A stretch of DNA of 64,000 nucleotides, taken from the NCBI RefSeq assembly GCF_023822045.1, contig NZ_CP084712.1, forward strand, positions 620,001-684,000, in the 5' to 3' direction. Each line of letters starts with the position of its first letter. The stretch's first letter is position 1. The notes below the pieces were generated by a model that did not search any database, was not told the origin of the DNA, and saw only the letters and a list, made by a program, of their open reading frames with translations. The DNA is from Sphingopyxis sp. USTB-05 (lineage in GTDB: Bacteria; Pseudomonadota; Alphaproteobacteria; Sphingomonadales; Sphingomonadaceae). Made by a program: the position numbers and the translations under genes. Positions 1 through 8,464 of the stretch are shown here, piece by piece.

Positions 1-69
1 TTGACCGGCGGCGATGCGCGCGAAATCATACGCGTCTCGGCGACCGGGGAGGTCAGCCGTGCAAAATGA
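1..69 (+). CDS. gspH: Type II secretion minor pseudopilin GspH, C-terminal end (partial)
   Basis: Frame 1 is open from the left edge of the window and stops at TGA 67-69, giving the last 22 residues of a protein. The gene order that follows (gspI, J, K, L, M, N) makes gspH the expected neighbour. The tail (REIIRVSATGEVSRAK) reads like the final beta-strand of a GspH pseudopilin. The next gene overlaps its stop by 11 bases, so the two are probably translationally coupled. The identity comes mostly from position, because the diagnostic N-terminal methylation motif lies outside the window. Confidence 0.6.
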   Translation: MTGGDAREIIRVSATGEVSRAK

Positions 70-418
70 GCGCGGGTTCACATTGCTCGAAATGCTCGTG
101 GCTTTGAGCGTCATCAGCATCGCCGCGCTCGCGCTGATCCGTCTCGACGCTTATGCGGTTCGCACCGCGGGCGACCTTGACGAAAGTACGATGGCGGGCA
201 TCGTTGCACAGAATCGCGCGGTCGAACTGTGGACCGATCCCGCGCCGCCGACGATCGGCAACAGCGCGATCGGCGTCGCAAACGCCGGGCGCAACTGGCG
301 CGTCGAACAGCGCGTTGCGAAAACCGCCGACGACAGCCTTTTGCGCATCGACCTGCTGGTGCGCCCCGAAGGCGGGCGCGGACAGGCGGCGCTGACGATC
401 ATCCGGTCGTCGCGATGA
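59..418 (+). CDS. gspI: Type II secretion system minor pseudopilin GspI
   Basis: Minor pseudopilin of the type II secretion pseudopilus, built in the inner membrane and periplasm together with GspH, J and K. The N-terminus carries a class III prepilin signal: a short leader ending in ERG, then FTLLEMLVALSV with Glu at +5, followed by a hydrophobic helix. I chose GTG at 59 because it leaves a normal six-residue leader; the upstream in-frame ATG at 14 would give a 21-residue leader and a 56-base overlap with gspH. The length of about 119 residues is normal for GspI. Its stop overlaps the gspJ start as ATGA. Confidence 0.88.
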   Translation: MQNERGFTLLEMLVALSVISIAALALIRLDAYAVRTAGDLDESTMAGIVAQNRAVELWTDPAPPTIGNSAIGVANAGRNWRVEQRVAKTADDSLLRIDLLVRPEGGRGQAALTIIRSSR

Positions 419-1026
419 GGGACGAACGCGGCTTCACCCTTGTCGAGATGCTCGTTGCGCTGTCGATCTTCGCGGCGATCGCGGCGATGGGCGTCGGTCT
501 GCTTCGCAGCAGCGTCGATACGCAGGATGCGGTGCAGGAACGGCTGAAGGCGATGGGCGGGATAAACCGGCTTCGCGCCGTGATGGCGAACGATCTTGCG
601 CAAGCGGTCCAGCGCTCGACGCGCGGCCCGGCGGGAGAGGCCGTCCCCGCGTTCGTCGGCTCGCCGAACGGCTTTGCCTTTGTCCACGGCGGTGCGGGTG
701 CGGCGGACGGCAGCCCGCGCCCGTCTGTCGAGCGCGTCGGCTATGCCCTTGTCGGCGCCGAATGGCGCCGCGCGACACAGCCGATGCTGGACGGCACCGC
801 GCTTGGCGAGGGCGACCGCCTTGTCGGCGATGTCGCAGGGATCGCGGTGCGCTACCGCGACGACAAGGGCAATTGGGGTGAGAGCTGGAATTCCGAACCC
901 GGCGACCGTCTGCCGCGCGCGGTAGAGGTGCGGCTGTCGCGCGCGGGACGCGAGGCGTTGACGATGCTGTTCCTCACCGCACCGACGCTGCCGCCCCCGC
1001 CGATCGCGGGCGTGCCGACGCCATGA
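415..1026 (+). CDS. gspJ: Type II secretion system minor pseudopilin GspJ
   Basis: Minor pseudopilin that forms the tip complex with GspI and GspK. It begins MRDERG, the prepilin peptidase leader, then FTLVEMLVALSIF with Glu at +5 and a hydrophobic stretch to about residue 28. The 203-residue length and the proline-rich end (LPPPPIAGVPTP) fit GspJ. The ATG at 415 overlaps the gspI stop as ATGA, which fixes this start over the upstream ATG at 229 that would lie inside gspI. Its own stop overlaps the gspK start in the same way. Confidence 0.9.
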   Translation: MRDERGFTLVEMLVALSIFAAIAAMGVGLLRSSVDTQDAVQERLKAMGGINRLRAVMANDLAQAVQRSTRGPAGEAVPAFVGSPNGFAFVHGGAGAADGSPRPSVERVGYALVGAEWRRATQPMLDGTALGEGDRLVGDVAGIAVRYRDDKGNWGESWNSEPGDRLPRAVEVRLSRAGREALTMLFLTAPTLPPPPIAGVPTP

Positions 1027-2030
1027 GGGCCGGCCGGAAAGATGAGCGCGGCGCCGCGCTGCTGACCGTCCTGCTGCTCGTTGCGGTAATGGCGGTGATC
1101 GCCGCGACCGCGCTCGACCGGCTGACGCTCGCGACGCGCATTGCGGGAAGCGCGGCCACGGTCGATCAGGGGCGTGCCTATGCCTTCGCCGCCGAACAGA
1201 TCGCACTGCGCCGCGTCGCCGACCTCGTCGGGCGCGACCCCGCCAAGCTGACGCTCGCGGGCAATTGGCTTGGGCGCGATTTCACGCTGCCGCTTCCAGG
1301 GGGCGAGGGGCGCGCAAAGCTGACCGACGCCAATAATTGTTTCAACCTCAACAGCCTCGTGGCAGAGACCGTGCCCGGGCGGTTCAGCCAGCGGTCGGGG
1401 GCGATGCGCCAGTTCGGCGAATTGATGACCCTCCTCGGGATCGATCCGGGGCAGGCGCAGGCGATCGCGGGCGCCGCGGCCGACTGGATCGACAGCGACA
1501 GCAACGATGGCCCGCTTGGCGCCGAGGATAATGCCTATCGCTCGACGCAGGGCGCCTATCTGCCTGCCAATCGCAAGATGGCCGATGTCAGCGAACTCCG
1601 CGCGGTGCGCGGCGTGACTCCCAAAATCTACGCCCGGCTCAAACCCTGGATTTGCGTGCTGCCGGTGACCGATCCGGTCAGGCTCAACGTCAACACGCTG
1701 GCTCCCGAACAGGCGCCGCTCGTCGCGATGTTGATGCCCGGAGAAATCGGGGTTGCGAAAGCGCGGGCGGTGCTGGCGGCACGCCCCGCGGGCGGCTATG
1801 GCAGCAGCGTGCGATTCTGGGAGGCCGGTCCGTTCGAAGGGCGCAAGCCGCCCAACGAAGTTGCCGAACAGGCGGGCGTGACCAGCCGGTGGCTCGCGCT
1901 GACGACGAATGTGACGATGGGGGACGGTTTCTTGACCGCAGTTTCGCTGATCGATGCCAATGGAGGAGCGCCTTCTGCCGGTATGACGCCGCCAGTGATC
2001 GTGCGCCGCGATTGGGGCGAGAGCGACTGA
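1023..2030 (+). CDS. gspK: Type II secretion system minor pseudopilin GspK
   Basis: Largest minor pseudopilin (335 residues), thought to cap the pseudopilus. The leader MRAGRKDERG is followed by AALLTVLLLVAVMAVIAA. The +5 residue is Thr rather than Glu, which is characteristic of GspK. The alpha-helical insert region shows the conserved ALAGAAADWIDSD-type segment (here IAGAAADWIDSDSNDG) and a LNVNTL motif before the C-terminal domain. The ATGA overlap with gspJ sets the start. It is followed by gspL with one intervening base. Confidence 0.92.
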   Translation: MRAGRKDERGAALLTVLLLVAVMAVIAATALDRLTLATRIAGSAATVDQGRAYAFAAEQIALRRVADLVGRDPAKLTLAGNWLGRDFTLPLPGGEGRAKLTDANNCFNLNSLVAETVPGRFSQRSGAMRQFGELMTLLGIDPGQAQAIAGAAADWIDSDSNDGPLGAEDNAYRSTQGAYLPANRKMADVSELRAVRGVTPKIYARLKPWICVLPVTDPVRLNVNTLAPEQAPLVAMLMPGEIGVAKARAVLAARPAGGYGSSVRFWEAGPFEGRKPPNEVAEQAGVTSRWLALTTNVTMGDGFLTAVSLIDANGGAPSAGMTPPVIVRRDWGESD

Positions 2031-2031
2031 G

Positions 2032-3177
2032 ATGACACGCACGCTGGTTCTTTGGCTGCCCCCGGTGGCGGCGCTTGGCGAAGGCGGTGGTCCCGATGCC
2101 GCCTGGCTGCGCGTCGACGATGGCGTTATCGTCGACAGCGGACAGGATGATGGCTGGGTCGGCGCGTGGGAAAAGCCCCGTGACGATAGCCCCGACGACC
2201 GCCTTGTCGCACTGGCGCCCGCCGCCGATGTGCCGCTGCGCTGGCTCCACTATCCCGACGCCGCGCCCGCGCAGGCGGCCGCCGCGGCGCGCATCGATGC
2301 GCTGAAGAACAGCCTGGGCGATGCGGCAGCGCTCCACGTCGTTGCCGGGCAGCCGGCGGGCGAGGGGCAGGCGGTTCCGGTTGCGGTGACCACCCACGCC
2401 GCGATGACGGCGTGGACCGACTGGCTGAAGGCGCGCGGCCTTTCGCCCGCCGCGATCCTTCCGGCCGCCGCCGCGGTCCCGCCGCCCGAACCCGATACGC
2501 TGTGGACGGCCGAGGTCGGGAGCGAACGGATCGTCCGCACGGCGGACCGCGCATGGGTGTCCGATCCCGAACTCGATCCGCTGATCGCGGGCGGGAATGC
2601 GATCGCGCCGCTCGATGCCGACCGGATGCGCGAAGCCTTGCTCCTGACGCTCGCCGCGCCGCCGCTCGACCTGCTCAGCGGCGGATGGAAGCCCCGGCGG
2701 AGCTGGTCAGTCGATCCGGCCATGTTGCGGCTGGCGAAAATTCTGTTGATCGCGCTCGTCGCCGTGAGCCTGCTGATCCCGATCATCTATGCGGTGCGCC
2801 TATCCTCCGATACCGGCCGGGCCGACGATGCAGTGGTTGCAATGGCCAAAAAGGCTGGGGTGACCGCACCCGACGCGACTGCGGCCGAAGCCGAGCTCGA
2901 TCGCCGCCTTTCCGCCGCCGGCGGCGGCCCGCTCGCCTTCTCGGTCCCTGCCTCGGCTCTGTATGACGCGATGGGCGATGCGCCGGGCGTGTCGCTCAAG
3001 ACACTGTCGCATCGTACCGACGGGACGCTGACGACGACGCTCGCGGCGCCGCGCGTCGAGGATATCAATCAGGTGCTGCTCGCTTTGCAGGCGCGCGGCT
3101 ACCGCATCACCGCCCAGCCGATGGCGGGCAGCGACGGGCAGCAAATGGCGAATATCACGATCCGGGCCGTGCCATGA
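2032..3177 (+). CDS. gspL: Type II secretion system assembly protein GspL
   Basis: Inner-membrane assembly platform protein that recruits the GspE ATPase and binds GspM. It has 381 residues. The cytoplasmic actin-like part is about residues 1-230, a single membrane helix (ILLIALVAVSLLIPIIYAV) lies near 234-255, and the periplasmic ferredoxin-like part follows. The N-terminal MTRTLVLWLPP resembles the first strand of GspL cytoplasmic domains. The gene starts one base after the gspK stop and overlaps gspM by four bases (ATGA). Confidence 0.88.
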   Translation: MTRTLVLWLPPVAALGEGGGPDAAWLRVDDGVIVDSGQDDGWVGAWEKPRDDSPDDRLVALAPAADVPLRWLHYPDAAPAQAAAAARIDALKNSLGDAAALHVVAGQPAGEGQAVPVAVTTHAAMTAWTDWLKARGLSPAAILPAAAAVPPPEPDTLWTAEVGSERIVRTADRAWVSDPELDPLIAGGNAIAPLDADRMREALLLTLAAPPLDLLSGGWKPRRSWSVDPAMLRLAKILLIALVAVSLLIPIIYAVRLSSDTGRADDAVVAMAKKAGVTAPDATAAEAELDRRLSAAGGGPLAFSVPASALYDAMGDAPGVSLKTLSHRTDGTLTTTLAAPRVEDINQVLLALQARGYRITAQPMAGSDGQQMANITIRAVP

Positions 3178-3656
3178 CCGAGCGATTGCAAAATTGGTGG
3201 GCCGCCCTGTCGCTCCGCGAACGCTGGCTCGTCGGCATCGCCGGCGCGCTTGCGCTGGGTGTCCTCCTCTGGGGTCTTGGCCGCCCCGCGCTCGCGGCGT
3301 TCGTCGACCTCGAAAGCCGGCACCGCGCCGCGATCGAGCGCGAAGGACGCGTGGCGGCAAAGACGCAACTGCTCGCGCAGCGTCCGGCAAAATCGGTCGC
3401 CGCGGCGGTCGACGCGGTCGCGATCGATCAATATCTCGCGCAATCGGCGGGCGAGATCGGGTTGACGCTCGACCGCAACGAAGCGCGCGGTGCAGGGCAG
3501 GCGACGATTGCGATTGCGACCGCGCGCGCGACGGTGCTCACCGATTGGCTCGCCTCGCTGGAGGGCCAGGGCTTTGTCGTCGACCAGCTCACGATCACCC
3601 CCGCCGCTGACGGCACCGTCGGCCTGACCGCCGAGCTTCGGAAGGGCGGACAATGA
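3174..3656 (+). CDS. gspM: Type II secretion system protein GspM
   Basis: Small bitopic inner-membrane partner of GspL (160 residues). A cytoplasmic segment with LSLRERWLVGIAG precedes one membrane helix near residues 18-37 (IAGALALGVLLWGLG), followed by a periplasmic domain. The xLSxRER motif just before the helix is typical of GspM. It overlaps gspL and gspN by four bases each, so it belongs to a tightly coupled operon. Confidence 0.87.
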   Translation: MTERLQNWWAALSLRERWLVGIAGALALGVLLWGLGRPALAAFVDLESRHRAAIEREGRVAAKTQLLAQRPAKSVAAAVDAVAIDQYLAQSAGEIGLTLDRNEARGAGQATIAIATARATVLTDWLASLEGQGFVVDQLTITPAADGTVGLTAELRKGGQ

Positions 3657-4369
3657 GCGCGGGGAGGCGTTGGGGCATCGCGGCGCTGCTGCTCGCGTTG
3701 ATCCTGCTCATTGCGACTTTTCCGATGCGGCTTGCGCTGGCTTGGTCGGGTGCGACCGACGCGGGCATTACCGCGCGCGACGTGCGCGGGTCGGTCTGGT
3801 CGGGCGAGCTTGTCGATGCGCGGCTTGGCGTCCTGCCGCTCGGCACGGTGAGCGCTAGCCTGTCACCGCTCGCGCTGATCGGCGGGAACACCGAACTCGC
3901 TTTCTCGCGCACCGATGAACGGCTTGGCGCGCTTGCAGGGCGGCTGCATGGCAGCAGCCCGCAGGGCGTCTCCGACGTCAGCGGCACGACATCGATGTCG
4001 GGCGGGCTCGGGATGATCCCCGTCGATACCATCCGGTTCGAGGGCGCCACGATACGTTTCGACGATGCGGGCAAATGCGCCACGGCAAGCGGCCGCATCC
4101 AGCTCATGGTCGCTGCTCCCATCGCGGGTCTCGATCTTTCGCGAGGACTGTCGGGTCCGTTGGCGTGCGCGAACGGGCGCGCGCAGGCGGCGCTTGCCAG
4201 CCAGTCGGGGATGGAGCGGTTGACCCTGTCCTTCGATGGCAACGGCACGTATCGCGCGCAATTCGCGATTAATGTCGACCGCGATCCGGCGATGGCGGGT
4301 GCGCTCACGGCGCTGGGGTTCAAGGCCGGTCCCACCGGTTTCGTGCTGGCGACAACGGGCCGCTTCTGA
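3653..4369 (+). CDS. gspN: Type II secretion system protein GspN
   Basis: GspN is an accessory membrane component of the type II secretion system found in only some systems. The product has 238 residues, with one N-terminal membrane helix (about 7-24: GIAALLLALILLIATFPM) and a beta-rich periplasmic region. Motifs such as ARDVRGSVWSGEL and LSPLALIGG match the GspN family pattern. It overlaps gspM by ATGA and is followed one base later by the prepilin peptidase gene. Confidence 0.82.
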   Translation: MSAGRRWGIAALLLALILLIATFPMRLALAWSGATDAGITARDVRGSVWSGELVDARLGVLPLGTVSASLSPLALIGGNTELAFSRTDERLGALAGRLHGSSPQGVSDVSGTTSMSGGLGMIPVDTIRFEGATIRFDDAGKCATASGRIQLMVAAPIAGLDLSRGLSGPLACANGRAQAALASQSGMERLTLSFDGNGTYRAQFAINVDRDPAMAGALTALGFKAGPTGFVLATTGRF

Positions 4370-4370
4370 C

Positions 4371-5138
4371 GTGTCGATCCTCGATGCCTTGCCCTTTGGC
4401 ACGGGCGTCGCGTTCGCCGCATTGATCGGACTGATCCTCGGCAGCTTTATCGCGACACTGGTGCTGCGCTGGCCCGCGGGGCGCTCGGTGCTCGGTCGCT
4501 CGCAATGCGACGGATGCGGTCGGCCGCTTGGCGCTCTCGATCTCGTTCCCTTGCTATCGACCGTTGCGTCGCACGGTCGCTGCCGGACGTGCAACGCCGC
4601 GATCGACCCTTTTCATTGGCGTGTCGAACTGGGTGCGGCTTTGATCGGGAGTGTCGCGCTTGCGATCATGCCGGGGACGGCCGGTTGGCTCTGGGCGTTG
4701 TTCGGCTGGCTGCTGCTGCCGCTCGCATTGCTCGACGCGCGTCATTTCTGGCTCCCCGATCGTCTCAACCTTCTGCTGGGAATCGTCGGTCTGCTTTTGG
4801 CGGGACCGCTGCTCGAAACGTCGCTCATCGATCGCTGGGTTGGTGCGATCGTCTGCGGCCTGACGCTCGCCGCCATCGCCGAATTTTATCGCCGCGTCCG
4901 GCTGAAGGATGCAATGGGCGGCGGCGATCCCAAGCTTGTGGCGGCAATCGGGGCGTGGCTCGGCTGGCAGGCATTGCCGCTGATGTTGCTGCTCGCGAGC
5001 GTCGGGGGAATCGTCTGGGCGCTCCTATCCCAACGAAAAGGGGACCAGCCGCTTTCCGAGCGACAGGTCCCCTTCGGATTATATGCGTGCGCCGCGGCAT
5101 GGGCCGCGGTGCCGCTCTGGCTTCTTATTGCCCGATAA
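4371..5138 (+). CDS. gspO: Prepilin peptidase / N-methyltransferase (type II secretion)
   Basis: Polytopic inner-membrane enzyme that removes pseudopilin leaders and N-methylates the new N-terminus. Two cysteine pairs (CDGC near residue 46 and CRTC near 69) form the zinc-binding cytoplasmic domain. The two catalytic aspartates of the type IV prepilin peptidase family are visible: the first in LDARHFWLPD near 122 and the second in the GGGDPKL motif near 186. GTG at 4371, one base after the gspN stop, gives a 255-residue protein starting VSILDALPFG. An upstream in-frame ATG at 4236 lies inside gspN and is less likely. Its 3' end overlaps convergent pal by 14 bases. Confidence 0.9.
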   Translation: MSILDALPFGTGVAFAALIGLILGSFIATLVLRWPAGRSVLGRSQCDGCGRPLGALDLVPLLSTVASHGRCRTCNAAIDPFHWRVELGAALIGSVALAIMPGTAGWLWALFGWLLLPLALLDARHFWLPDRLNLLLGIVGLLLAGPLLETSLIDRWVGAIVCGLTLAAIAEFYRRVRLKDAMGGGDPKLVAAIGAWLGWQALPLMLLLASVGGIVWALLSQRKGDQPLSERQVPFGLYACAAAWAAVPLWLLIAR

Positions 5139-5643
5139 CGACCGTCACCGCGCGGCGGTTCTTGGCATAGGCTTCTTCGGTCGAACCGAGTTCAGCCGGG
5201 CGTTCCTTGCCATAGCTGATGACCTGGATGCGCGACGGATCGACGCCCAGCGAAGCGAGATAGTTTTTCGCGGCATTCGCGCGGCGTTCACCGAGCGCGA
5301 TGTTGTAGTCGCGGGTGCCGCGTTCGTCGGCATGACCTTCCAGCGTGACGCGCACAGCGGGGTTGCGCTGCAGCCACTGCGACTGCGTCTGCAACGTCGC
5401 CTGATCCTGCGCGTCGACATTATACTGGTCATAGTCGAAGAAAACACGGTCGCCCATCGCGCCAACGCTGGCGAGGAAGTCTTCTTGCGACCCGGGGACG
5501 ACGCCGGTTCCAGTGCCAGCGCCCGTATCGGTGCCGGTGCCTTCAGGGGCGGGGGGAAGCGTGTCAGGGGCCTTTTTCGCGCAGGCGCCAACAGCAAGCA
5601 TGGTGATCGCCGCAATCATTGCGGTGCTTTTGCGTATCGTCAT
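5125..5643 (-). CDS. pal: Peptidoglycan-associated lipoprotein Pal
   Basis: Outer-membrane lipoprotein that binds peptidoglycan and works with TolB/TolA in outer-membrane constriction at division. The signal sequence ends in a lipobox (VGAC) with the lipid-modified Cys at residue 21, followed by a Gly/Thr/Pro linker. From about residue 60 there is an OmpA-like domain with the diaminopimelate-binding motif region (TLEGHADERGTRDYN, then GERRANAAKNYL). The 172-residue length is normal. It is the last gene of the ybgC-tolQRAB-pal cluster, 101 bases after tolB. Confidence 0.97.
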   Translation of the reverse strand: MTIRKSTAMIAAITMLAVGACAKKAPDTLPPAPEGTGTDTGAGTGTGVVPGSQEDFLASVGAMGDRVFFDYDQYNVDAQDQATLQTQSQWLQRNPAVRVTLEGHADERGTRDYNIALGERRANAAKNYLASLGVDPSRIQVISYGKERPAELGSTEEAYAKNRRAVTVVIGQ

Positions 5644-5744
5644 GTCTGTGTCCTCTTGTTGTTGATAATCATTCGTGCGGCCGATTTGGCCCGTTCAGGA
5701 CGCGATAGTTGAACCCGATCGCGCCCCTTTGGTTCCGGGTTTCC

Positions 5745-7118
5745 TCAGGGAAGTACCGGGCCCCAGCTGGGGTCCGACCCGTCTTGCGGGGTCGGCAGAC
5801 GGCGCATGTTCACGCCGGTCAGGTCGACTTGCCACAGGCTCGATTTGCCTTCGCGGCCCGGCGAGGTGCGGAAGAATTGGATTACGCGGCCGTTCGGCGA
5901 CCAGGTTGGCGCCTCATCCTGCCAGCTATTGGTCAGCATCCGCACGCCGCCGCCCGAGGGGGTCATTACGCCGATCCGGAACTCGCCGCCGCCCATGCGG
6001 GTAAAGGCGATCAGGTCGCCGCGCGGCGACCATTCGGGCGTCGCGGCGCGGCCGCCGCCGAAACTGATCCGCTGCTGGTTCGATCCGTCGATATTCATCG
6101 TATAGATTTGCTGACCGCCCGAACGGTCGCTTTCGAACACGATCTTCTTGCCATCGGGCGAGAAGCTGCCGCCGACATCGATGCCCGGCGTATTCGTCAG
6201 CCGCACCGGCGTGCCGCCGTTGGCCGAGATGCGATAGATGTCGGTGTTGCCGTTGACCGCCATCGAATAGAGGATTTGCGTCCCGTCGGGCGACCAGCGC
6301 GGCGCAAAGGTCGCGTTCGCGCTTTCGGTCACCAGCTTCTGCGAACCCGCGGCGACGTCGTAGATGAAGACGCGAACGCGATTGTTCAAATAGGAGACGT
6401 AAACGATCTTCTTGTAATCGGGCGAGAAACGCGGGCTGATAGCGAGCGCCTGACCATTGGTTATGAAGCGATGATTGCCGCCGTCGCTGTCCATGATCGC
6501 CAGGCGTTTGATGCGGTTCCCCTTGGGACCGCTCTCGGCGATATAGGCGACACGGCTGTCGAAGAAGGGCGCTTCGCCCGACAGACGCGAGTAGATGGCG
6601 TCGGCGCATTTGTGCGCGGCGCGGCGCCAGTCGCCCGGCTGGATTTCGAACCCCTTGCGGACCAGCTCGCTGCCGAGCGCGGTATCGTAAAGGTAACAGC
6701 CCACGATCAGGCTGCCGTTCGAACCCGCGTCGACGAAGCCATGGACGACATTCTCGGCATTGCGGCCCTGCCATTCGGCGAAGCGTGGCGCTTGCACCTC
6801 CGCGCGGGTGATCGCGCGAACGCCGCTCGGGCCGATCGGCTCGTACAGGCCGCTGCGTTCAAGGTCGGCGGCGATGACTTCCGCAATCTGGCGCCCCAGG
6901 CTGTCGGTGCGCAGCCCCGCGACATTCTGGACCGATGCGGTGGCGAGCGAGGGGATGGCGATGACGGTGCGGTCCTGCGACAGCGTGCCTTCGATCGTCT
7001 CGCGCGGTTCGGTCGGGGTGACCGCCGGCGGGGTAGGGGCGGCCGTCGGGGTTTGCGCGGCGACCGGTGCCGCGGTGAGCAGCAGGGCGAGCGAAAGGCT
7101 GATCGGGCGGAGGAGCAT
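5745..7118 (-). CDS. tolB: Tol-Pal system beta-propeller protein TolB
   Basis: Periplasmic translocation protein that contacts Pal and the TolA C-terminus. It has 457 residues: a cleavable signal (MLLRPISLSLALLLTAAPVAAQ), an N-terminal domain to about residue 170, then repeated propeller blades with motifs such as SPRFSPDYKKIVYVS, APRWSPDGTQILY and SFSPDGKKIVFES. ATG at 7118 is preceded by GAGGTAAGAA, a good ribosome site. An in-frame ATG upstream at 7223 would hide the signal peptide and overlap tolA. The tolA stop is only five bases upstream. Confidence 0.97.
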   Translation of the reverse strand: MLLRPISLSLALLLTAAPVAAQTPTAAPTPPAVTPTEPRETIEGTLSQDRTVIAIPSLATASVQNVAGLRTDSLGRQIAEVIAADLERSGLYEPIGPSGVRAITRAEVQAPRFAEWQGRNAENVVHGFVDAGSNGSLIVGCYLYDTALGSELVRKGFEIQPGDWRRAAHKCADAIYSRLSGEAPFFDSRVAYIAESGPKGNRIKRLAIMDSDGGNHRFITNGQALAISPRFSPDYKKIVYVSYLNNRVRVFIYDVAAGSQKLVTESANATFAPRWSPDGTQILYSMAVNGNTDIYRISANGGTPVRLTNTPGIDVGGSFSPDGKKIVFESDRSGGQQIYTMNIDGSNQQRISFGGGRAATPEWSPRGDLIAFTRMGGGEFRIGVMTPSGGGVRMLTNSWQDEAPTWSPNGRVIQFFRTSPGREGKSSLWQVDLTGVNMRRLPTPQDGSDPSWGPVLP

Positions 7119-7123
7119 TTCTC

Positions 7124-7948
7124 TTACCTCTTGATGAAATCGAGCGTGTAATTCTGCCAGAAGCTGTAATTTTCCTCGGGCAGGTCGAAGGGTGCGGCGA
7201 GTTCCACCGCGCGTTTGGCGCATTCCTGATGGCGCTGGATCTGGAACTTGTTGCTGTCGTTCTCGCCGCTGGTCGTGACGCTGGTGAAGCCGGCAAGCGC
7301 GCCCGACTGGGTCAGACGGAACTTCACGACTGTCTTGAGCTGGTCAACGTCGACGCCCGAAATGCGGCAGCCGTTCCAGCGCGGCGCTACTGCCGACTTG
7401 ATGCTGACGTCGATCGAGCGCCGGACTTCGGCGGCGGTTGCCGCCGCGGGTGCGCCCTTGCTGGCGGGCGATTTGGGCTGCGATTTCGAGAGCCCCTCGG
7501 CAATGCCGTCGAGGCGGCCAGTCGGCCGGGCGGGGCGATTTTTCGCCGGCGGTGCTTTCGGAGCGGCTTTCGGCTGAGCCTTTTGTACCGCGGGCGGCTG
7601 TTTCGGCGGTGCTGCTTTGGGTCTCGCGACCTGTTTCGGCGTCGGGGCAGGGGTCGGCCTGACGACCGGTTCGGGCAGCGGCGGTGCGGGCACCGGCTCG
7701 GGCGCCGCGATGTCGGTCATATCCTCTTCGCCCAGCCGCGCGGCGGGCGGGGTTTCGCTGATAACCGGTGCGGTCGATTGCACGGCCGTCTCGGCGATCA
7801 GGTCGACTTCCATCGGCGGATTGTCGAAGCGCCGGTCGCCTGCGGTCCACTGAACCGAGAGCAGGCCGATGATGAGGACGTGCGCCACCACCGCGATGGC
7901 AAAGCCGCGTCCTTCATTCCCCCCAACTGCCCGTGTTTCGGCCATCAT
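7124..7948 (-). CDS. tolA: Tol system energy-transducing protein TolA
   Basis: Inner-membrane protein that carries force from TolQR to TolB/Pal. One N-terminal membrane helix (about 15-33: GFAIAVVAHVLIIGLLSVQW) is followed by a Pro/Ala/Lys-rich periplasmic spacer (about 85-155, many PKAAPK and PPAV units). The C-terminal domain contains two cysteines, WNGCRISG and HQECAKRAV. The 274 residues make it shorter than the Escherichia coli protein because the spacer is short. It sits between tolR and tolB, which fixes the call where sequence similarity is weak. Confidence 0.88.
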   Translation of the reverse strand: MMAETRAVGGNEGRGFAIAVVAHVLIIGLLSVQWTAGDRRFDNPPMEVDLIAETAVQSTAPVISETPPAARLGEEDMTDIAAPEPVPAPPLPEPVVRPTPAPTPKQVARPKAAPPKQPPAVQKAQPKAAPKAPPAKNRPARPTGRLDGIAEGLSKSQPKSPASKGAPAAATAAEVRRSIDVSIKSAVAPRWNGCRISGVDVDQLKTVVKFRLTQSGALAGFTSVTTSGENDSNKFQIQRHQECAKRAVELAAPFDLPEENYSFWQNYTLDFIKR

Positions 7949-7954
7949 CTCAAC

Positions 7955-8464
7955 CTAGGGCTGCGTTTCTGAACCGTCGGTGACCGCGGCGGGAGCGCTT
8001 TCGCTTGCGCCTTCCGAGCCCGTCGTCACCAACGAAATGCGCGTCAGGCCCGCACGATTAAGCTCGCCCATCACGCGCATCACGCGGCCATAGTCGAGCC
8101 CCTTGTCGGCGCGCAGCATGATCTGTCGCGGCTTGTCCTGCCCTTCATTGGCCCGTGCAATGGCGTCGAGCCGAGCCGGAAGCTCGGCCTCGGGCACGAC
8201 CTCTTCGCCGATATAGAGCGTGTCGTCGGCATTGATCGAGAGCTGCACCGGCTCCTGATCCTCTGTCTCGACCGGCTTCGCGCGGCTTTCGGGCAGGTCG
8301 ATGGGGACGGCAGAGGCGAGGAGCGGCGCGGTGATCATGAAGATGATCAGCAGCACGAGCATGACGTCGACGAGCGGCGTGACGTTGATCTCCGCCATCG
8401 GCGCCCGGCGGTTGCCGCGGCCGCGCCGGCCGCCGATACCGCCCGAAGGTCCGGTCATTGCCAT
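7955..8464 (-). CDS. tolR: Tol system biopolymer transporter TolR (ExbD family)
   Basis: Component of the TolQR proton channel. A short Gly/Arg-rich N-terminus leads to the ExbD/TolR membrane helix with the proton-linked aspartate (INVTPLVDVMLVLLIIFMI), then a periplasmic domain. The C-terminus has the conserved ADKGLDYGRVMRVMGELNRAG segment of peptidoglycan-binding TolR/ExbD domains. The start overlaps the tolQ stop as ATGA. Confidence 0.95.
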   Translation of the reverse strand: MAMTGPSGGIGGRRGRGNRRAPMAEINVTPLVDVMLVLLIIFMITAPLLASAVPIDLPESRAKPVETEDQEPVQLSINADDTLYIGEEVVPEAELPARLDAIARANEGQDKPRQIMLRADKGLDYGRVMRVMGELNRAGLTRISLVTTGSEGASESAPAAVTDGSETQP